DNA of 64,000 nucleotides from Caldilineaceae bacterium (lineage in GTDB: Bacteria; Chloroflexota; Anaerolineae; Caldilineales; Caldilineaceae): contig JACKBC010000022.1 of NCBI GenBank assembly GCA_020634755.1, positions 39,172 through 103,171 of the forward strand. Reading direction: 5' to 3'. Shown one piece after another: positions 52,734 to 61,727 of the stretch (position 1 is its first letter; every line of letters starts with the position of its first letter). The notes below the pieces were generated by a model. It was given only the letters and a program-made list of their open reading frames with translations. It was not told where the DNA came from and did no database searches. The position numbers and the translations under genes are program-made.

Positions 52734-52734
52734 G

Positions 52735-53493
52735 TTATGCCCCAAAATATGCCTCGATCACTTCTTCATTCTCCATGAGCTCGGCGGGCGTGCCTTCGGC
52801 CAGCTTTTCACCATAATTCAACACAAAGACGCGGCTGCACAAGTCGCTGATAAAGTGGATGTTGTGTTCGATGAGCAGAAAGGTTTTATGCTGCTGTTGG
52901 TTGAGCGTGCGAATGCGATCTTTGATCTCTTCGATCAGCGTGGGGTTAACGCCGGAGGTGGCCTCATCCAGCAGAATCAAATCGGGATCGGGCATGAGCG
53001 CCATGCCAATTTCGAGCAGCCGCCGCTGGCCGCCAGAAAGGTTGCCCGCTTTGAGATCCATAACGTGATCCAACAGCAAAAAGCCGATGAGTTCGCGGGC
53101 GCGCGCCTTAATGGCCTCGGACGTGGGTTTAAAGAGCTGGCTGGGCGTGATTTTGCCCCACTGCGGGCTGAGCAGCATGTTTTCCCACACGGTCAGCTTG
53201 CGATAGACGCGGATTACCTGGAAGGTGCGCGCCAGCCCCATGTGCGCCACCTGATACGGCTTTTTGTGGGTGATCTCACTGCCTTTGAAAAAGATCTGCC
53301 CAGCGCTGACCTCTTGCACACGGCTCAGACAGTCGAACAGCGTGGTTTTGCCGCTGCCGTTGGGGCCAATCAACCCCATGACTTCGCCGGGATAGACGGC
53401 AAAGTCAACATTGCTGAGCGCGGCCAACCCGCCAAAGTTTTTACTCACCTGGCGGCCTTCCAAAAGCGGCGATTGCCCGTGGGGCGTATTCAT
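52735..53493 (-). CDS. livG: Branched-chain amino acid-type ABC transporter ATPase LivG
   Basis: This 252-residue ATPase has Walker A LIGPNGSGKTTLFDCLSR, signature NLSGGQRRLLEIGMALMPDP, Walker B LILLDEATSGVNPTLIEEI and the LivG-type C-terminal LNYGEKLAEGTPAELMENEE. The Walker B reads LLDEATSG rather than the more usual LLDEPAAG. ATG at 53493 overlaps the livM stop by four bases (ATGA), so the genes are coupled. Acts at the cytoplasmic face with LivF. Confidence 0.92.
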   Translation of the reverse strand: MNTPHGQSPLLEGRQVSKNFGGLAALSNVDFAVYPGEVMGLIGPNGSGKTTLFDCLSRVQEVSAGQIFFKGSEITHKKPYQVAHMGLARTFQVIRVYRKLTVWENMLLSPQWGKITPSQLFKPTSEAIKARARELIGFLLLDHVMDLKAGNLSGGQRRLLEIGMALMPDPDLILLDEATSGVNPTLIEEIKDRIRTLNQQQHKTFLLIEHNIHFISDLCSRVFVLNYGEKLAEGTPAELMENEEVIEAYFGA

Positions 53494-54518
53494 GGCTGTG
53501 CCTCCTGCGGCGTCTGCGGGGACGCGTTCATGTAGCGCCCCCACAGCCGGCCCAGGCTGGTGCTGCTGCGGTCACCCAGCGTACCCATAAGGCCTTCGGG
53601 CAAAAAGAGCACAATGGCAATCAGCAGCAGCCCCTGTACAATCAGGTGAAATTGTAGAAAGTTGGCCCATACCACGTCACGCAGCCAATAGATAAGCGCG
53701 GCGCCGATAACTGGGCCGGCCACCGTGCCCAACCCGCCCAGCATGGTCATCATCACCATCTCCACCGTGCGCGACTCAAAAAAGACCACGTCGGGGTCGA
53801 TGAAGGTGTTTTGATACGCCCACAGCCCGCCCACAACACCGGTGGAAAAGGCGGCCAGGCTAAAGGCCACAATCTTATGCAGCGTCGTGTTGATGCCGCG
53901 CATCTCGGCGCCCACCTCATCCTCGCGGATAGCAATGAGCGAAGCGCCAAACTGCGTGCCGCGTAGCCACCAGATAAACCAAATCACCAGAATGGCCATA
54001 ACCAGCGTAATGTAGTAAAAGAGCGGGCGGTTGAGATAGGGCGGCAGCGTCAGGCCGCTGCCGCCGCCGGTCAGTGGTTTGGCCACGCGCACAATTTCGC
54101 GCATGGCCACAAAGGTACCCAGCATGGCAATGGAAAAATAAGGCCCTTTCAAGCGCAGCGTGGCCGAGCCAATCAGCAGGGCAAAAATAACCGCCACCAG
54201 GGCGCCAATCACCAACGCCGGGGCAAAAGGCCAGCCCGCCTTGGCCATCATAACGCCCGTGCCGTATGCGCCCAGCCCAAAAAAGACGGCGTGGCCAAAA
54301 TCTACATAGCCCGTAAAGCCGCCGATCAGGTTCCAGTTGCTGGCCAGCGTAATCAGCATAAACATCTGCGTCATGGAGAAGAGCAGCGCATTGGATATCA
54401 TCTTGGGATTGGGACCAACGAACTTAGGCAGCGGCAGCGCCAGCAAAAAGAGCAGCACCAGCAGCAGCGTCCACCGTCCCATTCTATATTGTTGCCAGAT
54501 TGTTATTACGCTTTTCAT
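53490..54518 (-). CDS. livM: Branched-chain amino acid-type ABC transporter permease LivM
   Basis: This 342-residue integral membrane permease has LITLASNWNLIGGFTGYVDF and HAVFFGLGAYGTGVMMAKAG near the N-terminus, SLIAIREDEVGAEMRGINT as the cytoplasmic coupling loop and MLGGLGTVAGPVIGAALIYW near the end, all typical of LivM. About ten helices are present. The gap to livH is 181 nt and contains a long inverted repeat, so expression of livH and the rest may be separately tuned. Confidence 0.92.
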   Translation of the reverse strand: MKSVITIWQQYRMGRWTLLLVLLFLLALPLPKFVGPNPKMISNALLFSMTQMFMLITLASNWNLIGGFTGYVDFGHAVFFGLGAYGTGVMMAKAGWPFAPALVIGALVAVIFALLIGSATLRLKGPYFSIAMLGTFVAMREIVRVAKPLTGGGSGLTLPPYLNRPLFYYITLVMAILVIWFIWWLRGTQFGASLIAIREDEVGAEMRGINTTLHKIVAFSLAAFSTGVVGGLWAYQNTFIDPDVVFFESRTVEMVMMTMLGGLGTVAGPVIGAALIYWLRDVVWANFLQFHLIVQGLLLIAIVLFLPEGLMGTLGDRSSTSLGRLWGRYMNASPQTPQEAQP

Positions 54519-54556
54519 GGGAATTTCTGTTTGGAATTACTATGCAGACGTCTAAA

Positions 54557-54674
54557 CTATGATTCATATGATTAGCTGATGAGCTATGATTTCAGATCGC
54601 GGATAGGGAGTGTGAAATGACAACAAACATCTACAAGCAGAATCATAGCCCTCATAAAATCATATGAATCATAG
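54557..54674. repeat. 118-bp inverted-repeat element between livH and livM
   Basis: Perfect 17-bp terminal inverted repeats, CTATGATTCATATGATT and its complement, lie at 54557-54573 and 54658-54674. Inside, GAGCTATGATT and AATCATAGCCCTC extend the pairing imperfectly. There is no open frame. The ends differ from the TTACGCA families. Confidence 0.85.
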
Positions 54675-54699
54675 TGCGGACAGGGATTTGTCCCCCACC

Positions 54700-55587
54700 T
54701 CAATGTGCCTGCTCCACTGGTTTCAACCCGCCAAAGAGCCCTTGCGGACGCGTCACCAGCACCACCACCAGAATCACAAAAGAGGCCACAATGCCCAGGT
54801 TGGTGCCAATACCGGGCACGTACGTGGCGATAAAAATTTCAACCAGCCCCAGCATCATGCCGCCCATGAGCGCGCCGGGAATACTGCCTAACCCTGAGAG
54901 CGCCGTAATGGCAAAGGCCTTGAGCGTCAGCGGCGGGCCCATAAAGGGAAAAACGGCTTGGGTCGGGCTGATCAACATGCCGGCCACGCCGGTCAGCGCT
55001 ACGCAAATGGCAAAGGTAATGGCGTAGACGTGATTGATTTCAATGCCCACAATGCGGGCGGCTTCGCGATTCTGCGCCGCGGCGCGGATGCTTTTGCCCA
55101 GCCGCGTCTTCTGCAAAAAGAGATGCAGCATGGCCATAATCAGCAGCGCGGCCACCAGCACAACGCTTTTGGTCACCGGAATGGTAATATTGCCCAGCCG
55201 CCAGAAGCCATCAAACATGGTGTTGACCGAGCGCGGCGTGGCTGTGTAGATCAGCTTTACCACGTTGGCAATGATAATCGACAGGCTAAATGTAACCAGC
55301 AGCGAGATCAGCGGCGGCCGTTCAATAATGCGGTTGATAAGCACATATTGCAGCCCATAGCCCAGGGCAAACATGGCCGGCGCCACAATAATAATGGCCG
55401 CAAAGGGTTCCCATCCCCAGCCTTTATTGAGCATCCAGGTCAGGTAGGCGCCCACCATGAGCAGCTCGCCGTGGGCCAAGTTGATGACGCCCATGACGCC
55501 CCAAATAATCGAAAAGCCGAGCACCATGACGGCATAAAAACCGCCCAGCATAATGCCATTGATAAGAGCTTGGTTAAATTGATCCAT
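54700..55587 (-). CDS. livH: Branched-chain amino acid-type ABC transporter permease LivH
   Basis: This 295-residue permease opens MDQFNQALINGIMLGGFYAV, then GFSIIWGVMGVINLAHGELL, the LivH hallmark. TRLGKSIRAAAQNREAARIV is the coupling loop and LSGLGSIPGALMGGMMLGLV lies near the C-terminus. About eight helices. It is the first gene of the operon. The 1.1 kb upstream has only repeats, no binding-protein gene. Confidence 0.93.
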   Translation of the reverse strand: MDQFNQALINGIMLGGFYAVMVLGFSIIWGVMGVINLAHGELLMVGAYLTWMLNKGWGWEPFAAIIIVAPAMFALGYGLQYVLINRIIERPPLISLLVTFSLSIIIANVVKLIYTATPRSVNTMFDGFWRLGNITIPVTKSVVLVAALLIMAMLHLFLQKTRLGKSIRAAAQNREAARIVGIEINHVYAITFAICVALTGVAGMLISPTQAVFPFMGPPLTLKAFAITALSGLGSIPGALMGGMMLGLVEIFIATYVPGIGTNLGIVASFVILVVVLVTRPQGLFGGLKPVEQAH

Positions 55588-55888
55588 AATCTGTTTATAT
55601 TGAACAATGGGGAACGCGGCATCAACGTAAAACGGATAGCTACGCTGTTGCCATCTAAGCGACCTGAGCTTGTCAGCTCACAAAGCGTTGTTGCTCTGCA
55701 ACCGTTGCACGAGCGGCAAAGCGCCAAGGCGTAGGTGGGCTTCGACAAGCGCTGTGGCTCTGGAACCACTTGGTGAACGACTGAACTCACGCCGAAGCCT
55801 CTGCGCCCGAGCACCTGCATAGTTATTCAAATTCTACTTGGATGTGGATACAAAAACGCTATGCTACTCAGCTCAACCGCAGTGTCAT

Positions 55889-55967
55889 CGTTCAAAAATA
55901 ACTTGTAGATTTAACCTGTCGGGTCTCGTAGACCTGACAGGTTTGGTAGCCAACTTATTTCTGAACG
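55889..55967. repeat. 79-bp nested hairpin element
   Basis: CGTTCAAAAATAACTTG at the left pairs with CAACTTATTTCTGAACG at the right, and the core AACCTGTCGGGTCT pairs with AGACCTGACAGGTT around CGT. The core is a common dispersed palindrome type in environmental genomes (general recollection), and only one copy is present here. Confidence 0.7.
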
Positions 55968-56136
55968 CTTACTAATTACTAAGGAATTGGGGAACGCGTT
56001 TTTGGGCGATTTTCAGCGCTGGCGTGTCGTAACGAGGCTGGGCTTCAAGTGCTGGTTTTGCGTTGTGCATCTAACCCGATTTTGAACCGTTACGCACTAC
56101 GGACATTAGAGATTAATCGGCATTAAGATTGGGTGC

Positions 56137-56202
56137 GCGGATGAACACCGATAAACGCTGATTCTCTCTGCACAATCTGTGTCTATCCGCGTGAATCAGC
56201 GT
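56137..56202. repeat. Imperfect inverted repeat
   Basis: GCGGATGAACACCGAT and ACGCTGATT pair with ATCTGTGTCTATCCGC and AATCAGCGT in an interleaved, imperfect way. This resembles widely dispersed repeats of the type found around bacterial intergenic regions. No gene content. Confidence 0.45.
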
Positions 56203-56244
56203 ACGATTTTTAAATGACCTTATTACCGATAATGTCTATTTTAT

Positions 56245-56336
56245 AACGTATGTTACGCAAGCCTGGCGGAAAGTCGGCTCGCTGACGTCCTTATTTCTCT
56301 CTAGCAGATTGGCTGTCGCTGCGTAACGTGAGTTAT
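56245..56336. repeat. 92-bp mini-element with TTACGCA ends (family B, copy 2)
   Basis: TAACGTATGTTACGCAAGCC at the left and TGCGTAACGTGAGTTA at the right match copy 1 (2968-3059) in ends and total length. The interior keeps TCTAGCAGA.TGGCTGTCGC but the central hairpin is eroded. Confidence 0.75.
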
Positions 56337-56370
56337 AACAGAGAGAGTGGCATCATGTCAAGGAGTGGCG

Positions 56371-56704
56371 TGAATCAATGTAGGACCATTGCGACCTTCG
56401 TAATCGCAGCGGATAAATCCGGCAAGCGACGGTGCAAAGCCGCCGCCGCGGCAAAATGGCAAGCGGTTGAGAGCGCTTTTCCGTGTCAGCCGCGGGTTTT
56501 AACCCTGCATTTTTATGGTACGCGCTGGCCCTATGAATCAATGCGGGGCAATCGCGTACGCGGTGATAGCAACGGATCAATCCGGCAAGCGACGATGCAA
56601 AGCCGCCGCGACTGGCTGCCAACCGGTTGAGACCGCTTTTTCGTGTCAGCCGCGGGTTTCAGCCCCATGTTGAGCTATGCAATTGCGCGATGAATCAATG
56701 GCCG
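56371..56704. repeat. Tandem direct repeat, about 160 bp, two copies plus the start of a third
   Basis: Units begin TGAATCAATG at 56371, 56534 and 56691, giving periods of 163 and 157. Shared blocks are AATCCGGCAAGCGACG, TGCAAAGCCGCCGC, GGTTGAGA-CGCTTTT and GTGTCAGCCGCGGGTTT. The third unit stops after ten bases at the 3' end of the CocE-type gene. Each unit contains REP-like palindromic blocks. Confidence 0.8.
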
Positions 56705-58768
56705 CTATACACATGCACGCGGAAATGAATTTTGCCACGTGCGCGTAAAAAACGGCGTCTCGCCATCAAAGGCGGTCAGCGTATTTTCCAGGTAGAAATG
56801 GGTGGCGTCTGCGCTCATTTCGCTGGCCGTTTCAATGCGCACCCGCCAGTCGCCGCGCCCCAACTTGAGCGTGTGCTCACAGCGCACGCGGGCCGAAAGT
56901 GGGTCCCCCTCGGCAATGGTATAGGTGTCATTGGTAACGTGCTCAAATTCAATACCGTCTGGCAATAATTGCCTTGCCCCTTCATCCAAATAATCTGTGA
57001 GCTGTACAACTTGGCTCTTTAAATCATTCTGAATGGTGCGCATGCGTTCTGCGTTACGCAAGCTTTTGGTGGTCAGCAAAGGGGAGATTTCAGGTGGCAG
57101 GAAGGTCACCTGCTCATCCTGTTGCGTTACAGCTTCAGCGCGCGGGCGCACCGGCATTGCCAAATGCGTTCCGTGGCCCGGATAAATCGTCAACGTCGCC
57201 GGCTCGGGTGAAGGCCAGGCATGGGGCCAAAAGGTGGGTGCAATGGCCAGCCGCCAGCGATGACCGGCCGGCATGGTGTAGCCAATGGCGTTGAGACGCA
57301 CCGTCACCGTATAGCGTTGCCCGGGCGTCAGCAGCGCAGGATGTTCGTGGCTCTCACGGTGCGTCAAGTTGAGCAGCCCCCAGCTTACCAGCGTGGATGC
57401 CCCATCGGACGCCACATCGCACAGGCGTACGGCCACCAGCGCATCGGGTCGATCCGCGCTCAGCGTCAGCGTTACGTCGGGAAAGCCCAGATAGTCGCTG
57501 CGCTCGCGCAGAGGCTCTGTCGTAAAACAGAGCGACAGGCCATCTTCCACGCGCTGGTCCGATGCCAGATCCCCCTCAGACCCAAAGGGACACCAGACGC
57601 CGGCATAGAGCCCGTGGGTTTGCACCGGGGCGCAATGCATACCTTGTTCATCAGCGGGTGGTTTGTCAGCAAGCTTTTGACCGTGTTCAAGCCAATAGGT
57701 GGCGTTTGTGCTTTGCGGTGAGGACCACGTCATTTCCGCCACCCAGCGTCCGGCGCGGTACTCATAAAATGTGGCGGGCCGAACGCTTTCCATCAAATAG
57801 GTGCGCAGCAGCGGTTCATCCATAATGCCCGTCTCGGCGCCCTTGAGCCAGTGATCCCACCAGCGCAGACACTCTTGCAGGAAGCCAATTTGCGGACCCG
57901 GCACCGCCACCTCGGGATATTCATGGGCCCACGGACCGATTAGCCCCAGCTTGGGGCAAGACAAGCCTTCCAGCATGCGCAAAATGGCGTTGGTGTAGCC
58001 ATCGGTCCAGCCGCCCACGGCAAAGACCGCGCACTCAATATTGGCAAAATCCTCGCAGACCGAGCCGTGCTGCCAATAGGCATCGCGACGTTGGTGCGCC
58101 ACCCACTGCTCCACAAAGGGCGGCGTCTGCTCCAGTCGCTCCCGCCACATGGCGCGCCACGCCTCCCCCACAAATTTAGGATCCGGCGGACGCGCGTTAT
58201 AGGCCAGCATAATCGACGCCCAATAAAGCATGGCCGAACCCAACATGCAGCCGCCCATGTAGTGGACGTCATCGGCGTAGCGATCGTCTGTGGAGCAGAG
58301 CGTGATGATGGCCTTGAGCGCCGGCGGACGCATGGCCGCCACTTGCAGCGCATTAAAACCGCCCCACGACTTGCCAAACATGCCCACGTTGCCGCTGCAC
58401 CAGGGCTGGCGCGCCAGCCAGGCAATCACTTCCACGGCGTCGTCCAGCTCCTGCTGGGCATATTCATCCAGCATGACGCCCTCAGAATCGCCGCTGCCGC
58501 GCATATCCACGCGCACAGAAGCATAGCCATACCCGGCAAAATAGGGGTGGCGGATCGAATCGCGCAACGCCGTCGAATCATTCTTGCGGTACGGAATATA
58601 CTCGAGCAGCGCCGGCACTGGGCTGGCTTCCGCATCCACCGGCAACCATATGCGCGCGGCCAGCCGCACGCCATCCGCCATGGGAATCCAGACGTGAGTC
58701 AGCTGGCGAATCGCGTACGGAAAGTCGGTTTTGATTTGGACGAGATGATCGCGGACGTTGAAGACCAT
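56705..58768 (-). CDS. CocE/NonD family hydrolase (X-Pro dipeptidyl-peptidase S15-like)
   Basis: This 687-residue alpha/beta hydrolase has an N-terminal block IPMADGVRLAARIWLPVDAE and VRVDMRGSGDSEGVMLDEYA. The nucleophile Ser lies in MFGKSWGGFNALQ, the acid Asp in AVGGWTDGYTNAI and the His in LIGPWAHEYPEVAV. A C-terminal jelly-roll (YLGFPDVTLTLSADRPDALV, LNLTHRESHEHPALLTPGQR) is typical of the family. It may act as a peptidase or ester/amide hydrolase; the substrate is not deducible. No signal peptide is evident, so it is probably cytoplasmic. Length is slightly above the usual 560-670. Confidence 0.9.
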   Translation of the reverse strand: MVFNVRDHLVQIKTDFPYAIRQLTHVWIPMADGVRLAARIWLPVDAEASPVPALLEYIPYRKNDSTALRDSIRHPYFAGYGYASVRVDMRGSGDSEGVMLDEYAQQELDDAVEVIAWLARQPWCSGNVGMFGKSWGGFNALQVAAMRPPALKAIITLCSTDDRYADDVHYMGGCMLGSAMLYWASIMLAYNARPPDPKFVGEAWRAMWRERLEQTPPFVEQWVAHQRRDAYWQHGSVCEDFANIECAVFAVGGWTDGYTNAILRMLEGLSCPKLGLIGPWAHEYPEVAVPGPQIGFLQECLRWWDHWLKGAETGIMDEPLLRTYLMESVRPATFYEYRAGRWVAEMTWSSPQSTNATYWLEHGQKLADKPPADEQGMHCAPVQTHGLYAGVWCPFGSEGDLASDQRVEDGLSLCFTTEPLRERSDYLGFPDVTLTLSADRPDALVAVRLCDVASDGASTLVSWGLLNLTHRESHEHPALLTPGQRYTVTVRLNAIGYTMPAGHRWRLAIAPTFWPHAWPSPEPATLTIYPGHGTHLAMPVRPRAEAVTQQDEQVTFLPPEISPLLTTKSLRNAERMRTIQNDLKSQVVQLTDYLDEGARQLLPDGIEFEHVTNDTYTIAEGDPLSARVRCEHTLKLGRGDWRVRIETASEMSADATHFYLENTLTAFDGETPFFTRTWQNSFPRACV

Positions 58769-58903
58769 ATGGGTTTCGATTCTGCGCAGCCAGGTGGAGT
58801 TTCAGATAAATGGCCTCAATCCTTTATCCACCGAGTTCTTTTCGTGGGTCGTAGAAAGGCAATATGCCTGTGATACGTAGTCCCTAAGTCTCTAATTCAC
58901 AGA

Positions 58904-59245
58904 TTACTCGAGTGATAAAACAATTGTCAAAGCCGCATTGACTTTTGTCATTGTATCAATATCAAGTTGACCCAACTTGCTGACAAATCGTTCTTGAGAT
59001 ACAGAGCGAACCTGGAATGCATCTGCCGCGGAAATCTTTGACAGGCCACTTTCCGGTCTAGGCTCTAGTTTTACCATCCATGCAGCTACTTTATAGCGCT
59101 CTTTCCAGTCTGTTATTGGAACAATGACGCGTAGGGGGAGTAAACCTATCTCATCATCATTTACAATAATGGCCGGACGCGTCTTGCGAATTTCCGCACC
59201 AACAGTGGGATCTAGATTGATCCACCAGATCTCACCACGTTTCAT
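58904..59245 (-). CDS. MazF/PemK-type toxin (endoribonuclease)
   Basis: This 113-residue protein matches the MazF fold. KRGEIWWINLDPTVGAEIRK is the opening, KTRPAIIVNDDE contains the catalytic Arg and VIVPITDWKERY the Thr. It is predicted to cleave mRNA in the absence of its antitoxin. It overlaps the upstream antitoxin frame by 14 bases, a typical toxin-antitoxin layout with the antitoxin translated first. Conserved residues are intact, so it is likely active. Confidence 0.9.
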   Translation of the reverse strand: MKRGEIWWINLDPTVGAEIRKTRPAIIVNDDEIGLLPLRVIVPITDWKERYKVAAWMVKLEPRPESGLSKISAADAFQVRSVSQERFVSKLGQLDIDTMTKVNAALTIVLSLE

Positions 59246-59474
59246 GAATCTCGTCTCCGTCCAGCGCGGTGAAGATTGTCAGTTCACCATCAGTTTCATA
59301 ATCCGCCAATAATATCTTGGCTGCATCGGCTAATGGTAACTTCTCGTTATTCCTGTCTTGTGGACGCTTGAAGGTCGATTCAACTATCTCTAGCGCAGCT
59401 CGTAGAATCTCCAGCTGCTGTTGAATAGACATCTGTTCAAATTCATATAGGATTTCGGCTTGCGTCATTTTCAT
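59232..59474 (-). CDS. Antitoxin of the MazF-type module
   Basis: This 80-residue acidic protein has an amphipathic helical N-terminus (ILYEFEQMSIQQQLEILRAA) and a disordered-looking acidic C-terminus (DYETDGELTIFTALDGDEIH), the usual toxin-wrapping segment. I see no AbrB or ribbon-helix-helix DNA-binding motif, so autoregulation may work differently. ATG at 59474 (AGGA upstream) or the second Met codon could start it. Function is inferred from position and composition. Confidence 0.78.
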   Translation of the reverse strand: MKMTQAEILYEFEQMSIQQQLEILRAALEIVESTFKRPQDRNNEKLPLADAAKILLADYETDGELTIFTALDGDEIHETW

Positions 59475-59548
59475 TTTTCCTGGTCAGCATAACAATTGTC
59501 GCAATCTATTAGGATAGATTATAACAAAATTGAGCGGTACAGGATACC

Positions 59549-60478
59549 CTATTTCTCAAACAACTCCTCGGCAATTTGCGACCGCTCTGGAAAGCTGGTT
59601 TGGGTGCCGGGGTGCTGCACGCTGGAGGCTGCCACCACATTGGCGCGCGACATAGTATCCACCATGGAGAAGCCGCTGGCCAGGAAGTAGGCCAAGCTGC
59701 CGCAGAAAGCATCGCCGGCGCCGGTGGTGTCAATGGCTTTGACCGAGGGCGCCGGGACATGTTGCACTTCCTCCCGATTGACCAGCAGACAGCCGCGCTC
59801 GCCCAGCGTAAGAATCACATTTTGTACGCCGCGCTCCAGCAAAATTTGCGCTGCATCTTCGGCCTGAGCCAGCGTCTCCACGGTCATGCCGGTGAGCAGC
59901 TCGGTTTCAGTCTCATTGGGGCAGAAGATGTCGCTCAACGCAAAAGCTTCTGCCGGCAGATCGGTGCGCACGGGGGCCGGGTTGAACATGGTCATGACGC
60001 CTTCGGCGCGGCCAATGCGCAACGCGGCCAGCGACGTTTCCAGCGGCACTTCCCACTGGCAGAGGACAATTTGCGCCTGGGCAATGGCGCCGCGCGCCGC
60101 TTCCACATCGGCCGGTGAAAGCAGATCATTAGCGCCGGGCACAATGATAATGGCGTTGTTGCCAATGGTCTCATCTACCCAAATTGGCGCTACGCCGGTG
60201 GATGCTTTATCGGTAAAGAGCACGTGGCGTGTATCAAAGCCCAGCGTCTCGTAATTGTGCAGCGTGTCTTTGCCAAAAATGTCATCACCCAGCTTGGTCA
60301 CCATCAGCACCTCGGCGCCCAACTTGGCCGCCATGACGGCCTGATTGGCCCCCTTGCCGCCAAAGCCCATCTGAAAGCGACTACCTTGCAGCGTTTCGCC
60401 CATTTTGGGCAGGCGCGGCGTATAGGTCACAAGATCCATATTGGAGGAGCCAACGACGCAGATTTTGGGTTTAGTCAT
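59549..60478 (-). CDS. rbsK: Ribokinase (PfkB family)
   Basis: This 309-residue kinase phosphorylates ribose at O5 with ATP. VVGSSNMDLVTYTPRLPKMG, FQMGFGGKGANQAVMAAKLG and the catalytic DTTGAGDAFCGSLAYFLASG are ribokinase signatures, with ATP-side NVILTLGERGCLLV. No ribose transporter or rbsD is adjacent. Product ribose-5-phosphate could support nucleotide synthesis; guaA is nearby but on the other strand. Other PfkB sugar kinases are possible, but the motif set matches RbsK well. Confidence 0.87.
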   Translation of the reverse strand: MTKPKICVVGSSNMDLVTYTPRLPKMGETLQGSRFQMGFGGKGANQAVMAAKLGAEVLMVTKLGDDIFGKDTLHNYETLGFDTRHVLFTDKASTGVAPIWVDETIGNNAIIIVPGANDLLSPADVEAARGAIAQAQIVLCQWEVPLETSLAALRIGRAEGVMTMFNPAPVRTDLPAEAFALSDIFCPNETETELLTGMTVETLAQAEDAAQILLERGVQNVILTLGERGCLLVNREEVQHVPAPSVKAIDTTGAGDAFCGSLAYFLASGFSMVDTMSRANVVAASSVQHPGTQTSFPERSQIAEELFEK

Positions 60479-60992
60479 GGGAGCATCCTTTGCGTATTGC
60501 GTATTTTCGTAAACGAAAGTGTGAGACGGCTTGCTTCAGGCTAGGTAGATCTGTTGCGTGATGCGTAGTGCGTGAACTGTCAAGTATCTTTACGCGGTGC
60601 TAGCATCCTTTGCGTAGGGCGGTTTTCATGGAAGTTAATCATTTAAATCGGTAAACGACGGCATTGGTTAAAACCAGCGCCTAGCAGCCAAAGTACGCGA
60701 AAGTGCACTCTAGAAACAGCCTGCTTTAGCGGGCTTTTTCTAGCAGACGCAGGCTTCAGAGGCATCAATTACCGAAACAATTTATGAATGTTCATCCAAA
60801 CCGCCGATGCCCAGTTCTCGGACAGACTGCATTTGCCAACCAAAACCGGCGGGTAAGGATACCCGCCCTGCAGTCCACATTTGGCCTAAACCAACCAAGA
60901 AAGTTTCCCGATTCAACTCCGTCAACCGGTGCACGCACCACGCACTACGCAACACCTTTATTTTGCCCTAAACCAACTCACTCTGTCCAACC
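60479..60992. other. Non-coding gap with REP-like repeat
   Basis: This gap holds a family F repeat at 60665-60760 and, at about 60830-61010, low-complexity text of CAACC/AACCAAC type. No gene recognised. Short direct repeats ACTACGC and TTTGCGTA flank the rbsK promoter area. Confidence 0.5.
60665..60760. repeat. REP-like repeat (family F, copy 3)
   Basis: AAAACCAGCGCCTAGCAGCC followed by AAAGTACGCGAAAGTGCACT matches copy 1 closely. The GCTTTAGCGGGC palindrome and TCTAGCAGACGCAGGCTTC complete the unit, as in copy 2. Confidence 0.65.
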
Positions 60993-61706
60993 CTATTCAT
61001 CCTGGGTCCAGTCACGGTCCGGCACTACGTAAATCAGCGGCAGACTCAAGAGGGTAATGCCAAACTTGACGGCCAGATTAAAAATAAATATCTCCCAGGT
61101 GGCGCTCCACGAATCCACAAGCTGATCGCCCAAGAAGGCCACTGGCGCAAAGGCAATCAGGACAAAGATAATGTTATCAATGGGTACGCTGATGGCATTG
61201 CTGACCAGGACGCGCAGCCACTGATAATTATGCGTAATGCGCGTGACAAACCAGTGGTAAACCTCTGTGTCGGTCAGCTCGCTAAAGACTTCCGCCGTAA
61301 TGGAGGCCACCACAATGCGCCACAGCGGCGCAAAGACCGCACTAAATTCGGGTCCGCCAAATGAATTGGGGTCGCTTGTGACGCCGGCCGCCCACATGAG
61401 ATAGAGCACCATGAGCAGATTGATCACCGCCGCGCATATGATCAATAATTGGGCATTGCGCTTGCCCAAAATCTTGTGCACCACGTCGCGCAATGAAAAG
61501 GTAATGGGATAGATGAAGGTGCCCATATCCACCGCCAGCCCACCCACCACGCCAATTTTCAAGCTGGCAATGTCAGAAAGCATCTGGGCCGCAATATATG
61601 CCGCCACCACAACGATCGCGGCTTGGATACCTTCCGCCGCGCCGATGGTAAAGCGCGCGGCCGCCAATGAAGAGCCTCCGTCTTTTGTCGGGTTATGAAT
61701 AGTCAC
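60993..61706 (-). CDS. VUT (YhhQ/QPTR) family transporter, possible queuosine-precursor importer
   Basis: This 237-residue integral membrane protein has about six helices. DMGTFIYPITFSLRDVVHKI and VASITAEVFSELTDTEVYHW are the family signature blocks of YhhQ proteins, which import 7-cyano-7-deazaguanine or related precursors. Start GTG at 61706 with AGGAG ten bases upstream fits best; the open frame to 61775 reads through the adjacent repeat element. There are no other queuosine genes in view. A general metabolite transporter is the alternative. Confidence 0.8.
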   Translation of the reverse strand: MTIHNPTKDGGSSLAAARFTIGAAEGIQAAIVVVAAYIAAQMLSDIASLKIGVVGGLAVDMGTFIYPITFSLRDVVHKILGKRNAQLLIICAAVINLLMVLYLMWAAGVTSDPNSFGGPEFSAVFAPLWRIVVASITAEVFSELTDTEVYHWFVTRITHNYQWLRVLVSNAISVPIDNIIFVLIAFAPVAFLGDQLVDSWSATWEIFIFNLAVKFGITLLSLPLIYVVPDRDWTQDE

Positions 61707-61727
61707 TGTAAAATTCTCCTGTGGCAC

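Larger units (their letters stand above)
55588..56704. other. 1.1-kb non-coding region packed with repeats
   Basis: No gene was recognised. From left to right it holds a stretch with short inverted segments, a 79-bp hairpin element (55889-55967), another hairpin-type repeat (56137-56202), a family B element (56245-56336) and a tandem pair of about 160-bp units (56371-56704). It separates livH from the CocE-type hydrolase gene, both transcribed leftward. The promoter of livH should lie in the first 200 bases. Confidence 0.6.

Noticed and set aside
55889..55967. tRNA-like or small RNA gene
   Set aside because: The nested palindrome has no cloverleaf, anticodon arm or CCA; it fits a dispersed hairpin repeat better.
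56328..56630. 100-codon open frame
   Set aside because: It is composed of the tandem 160-bp repeats.
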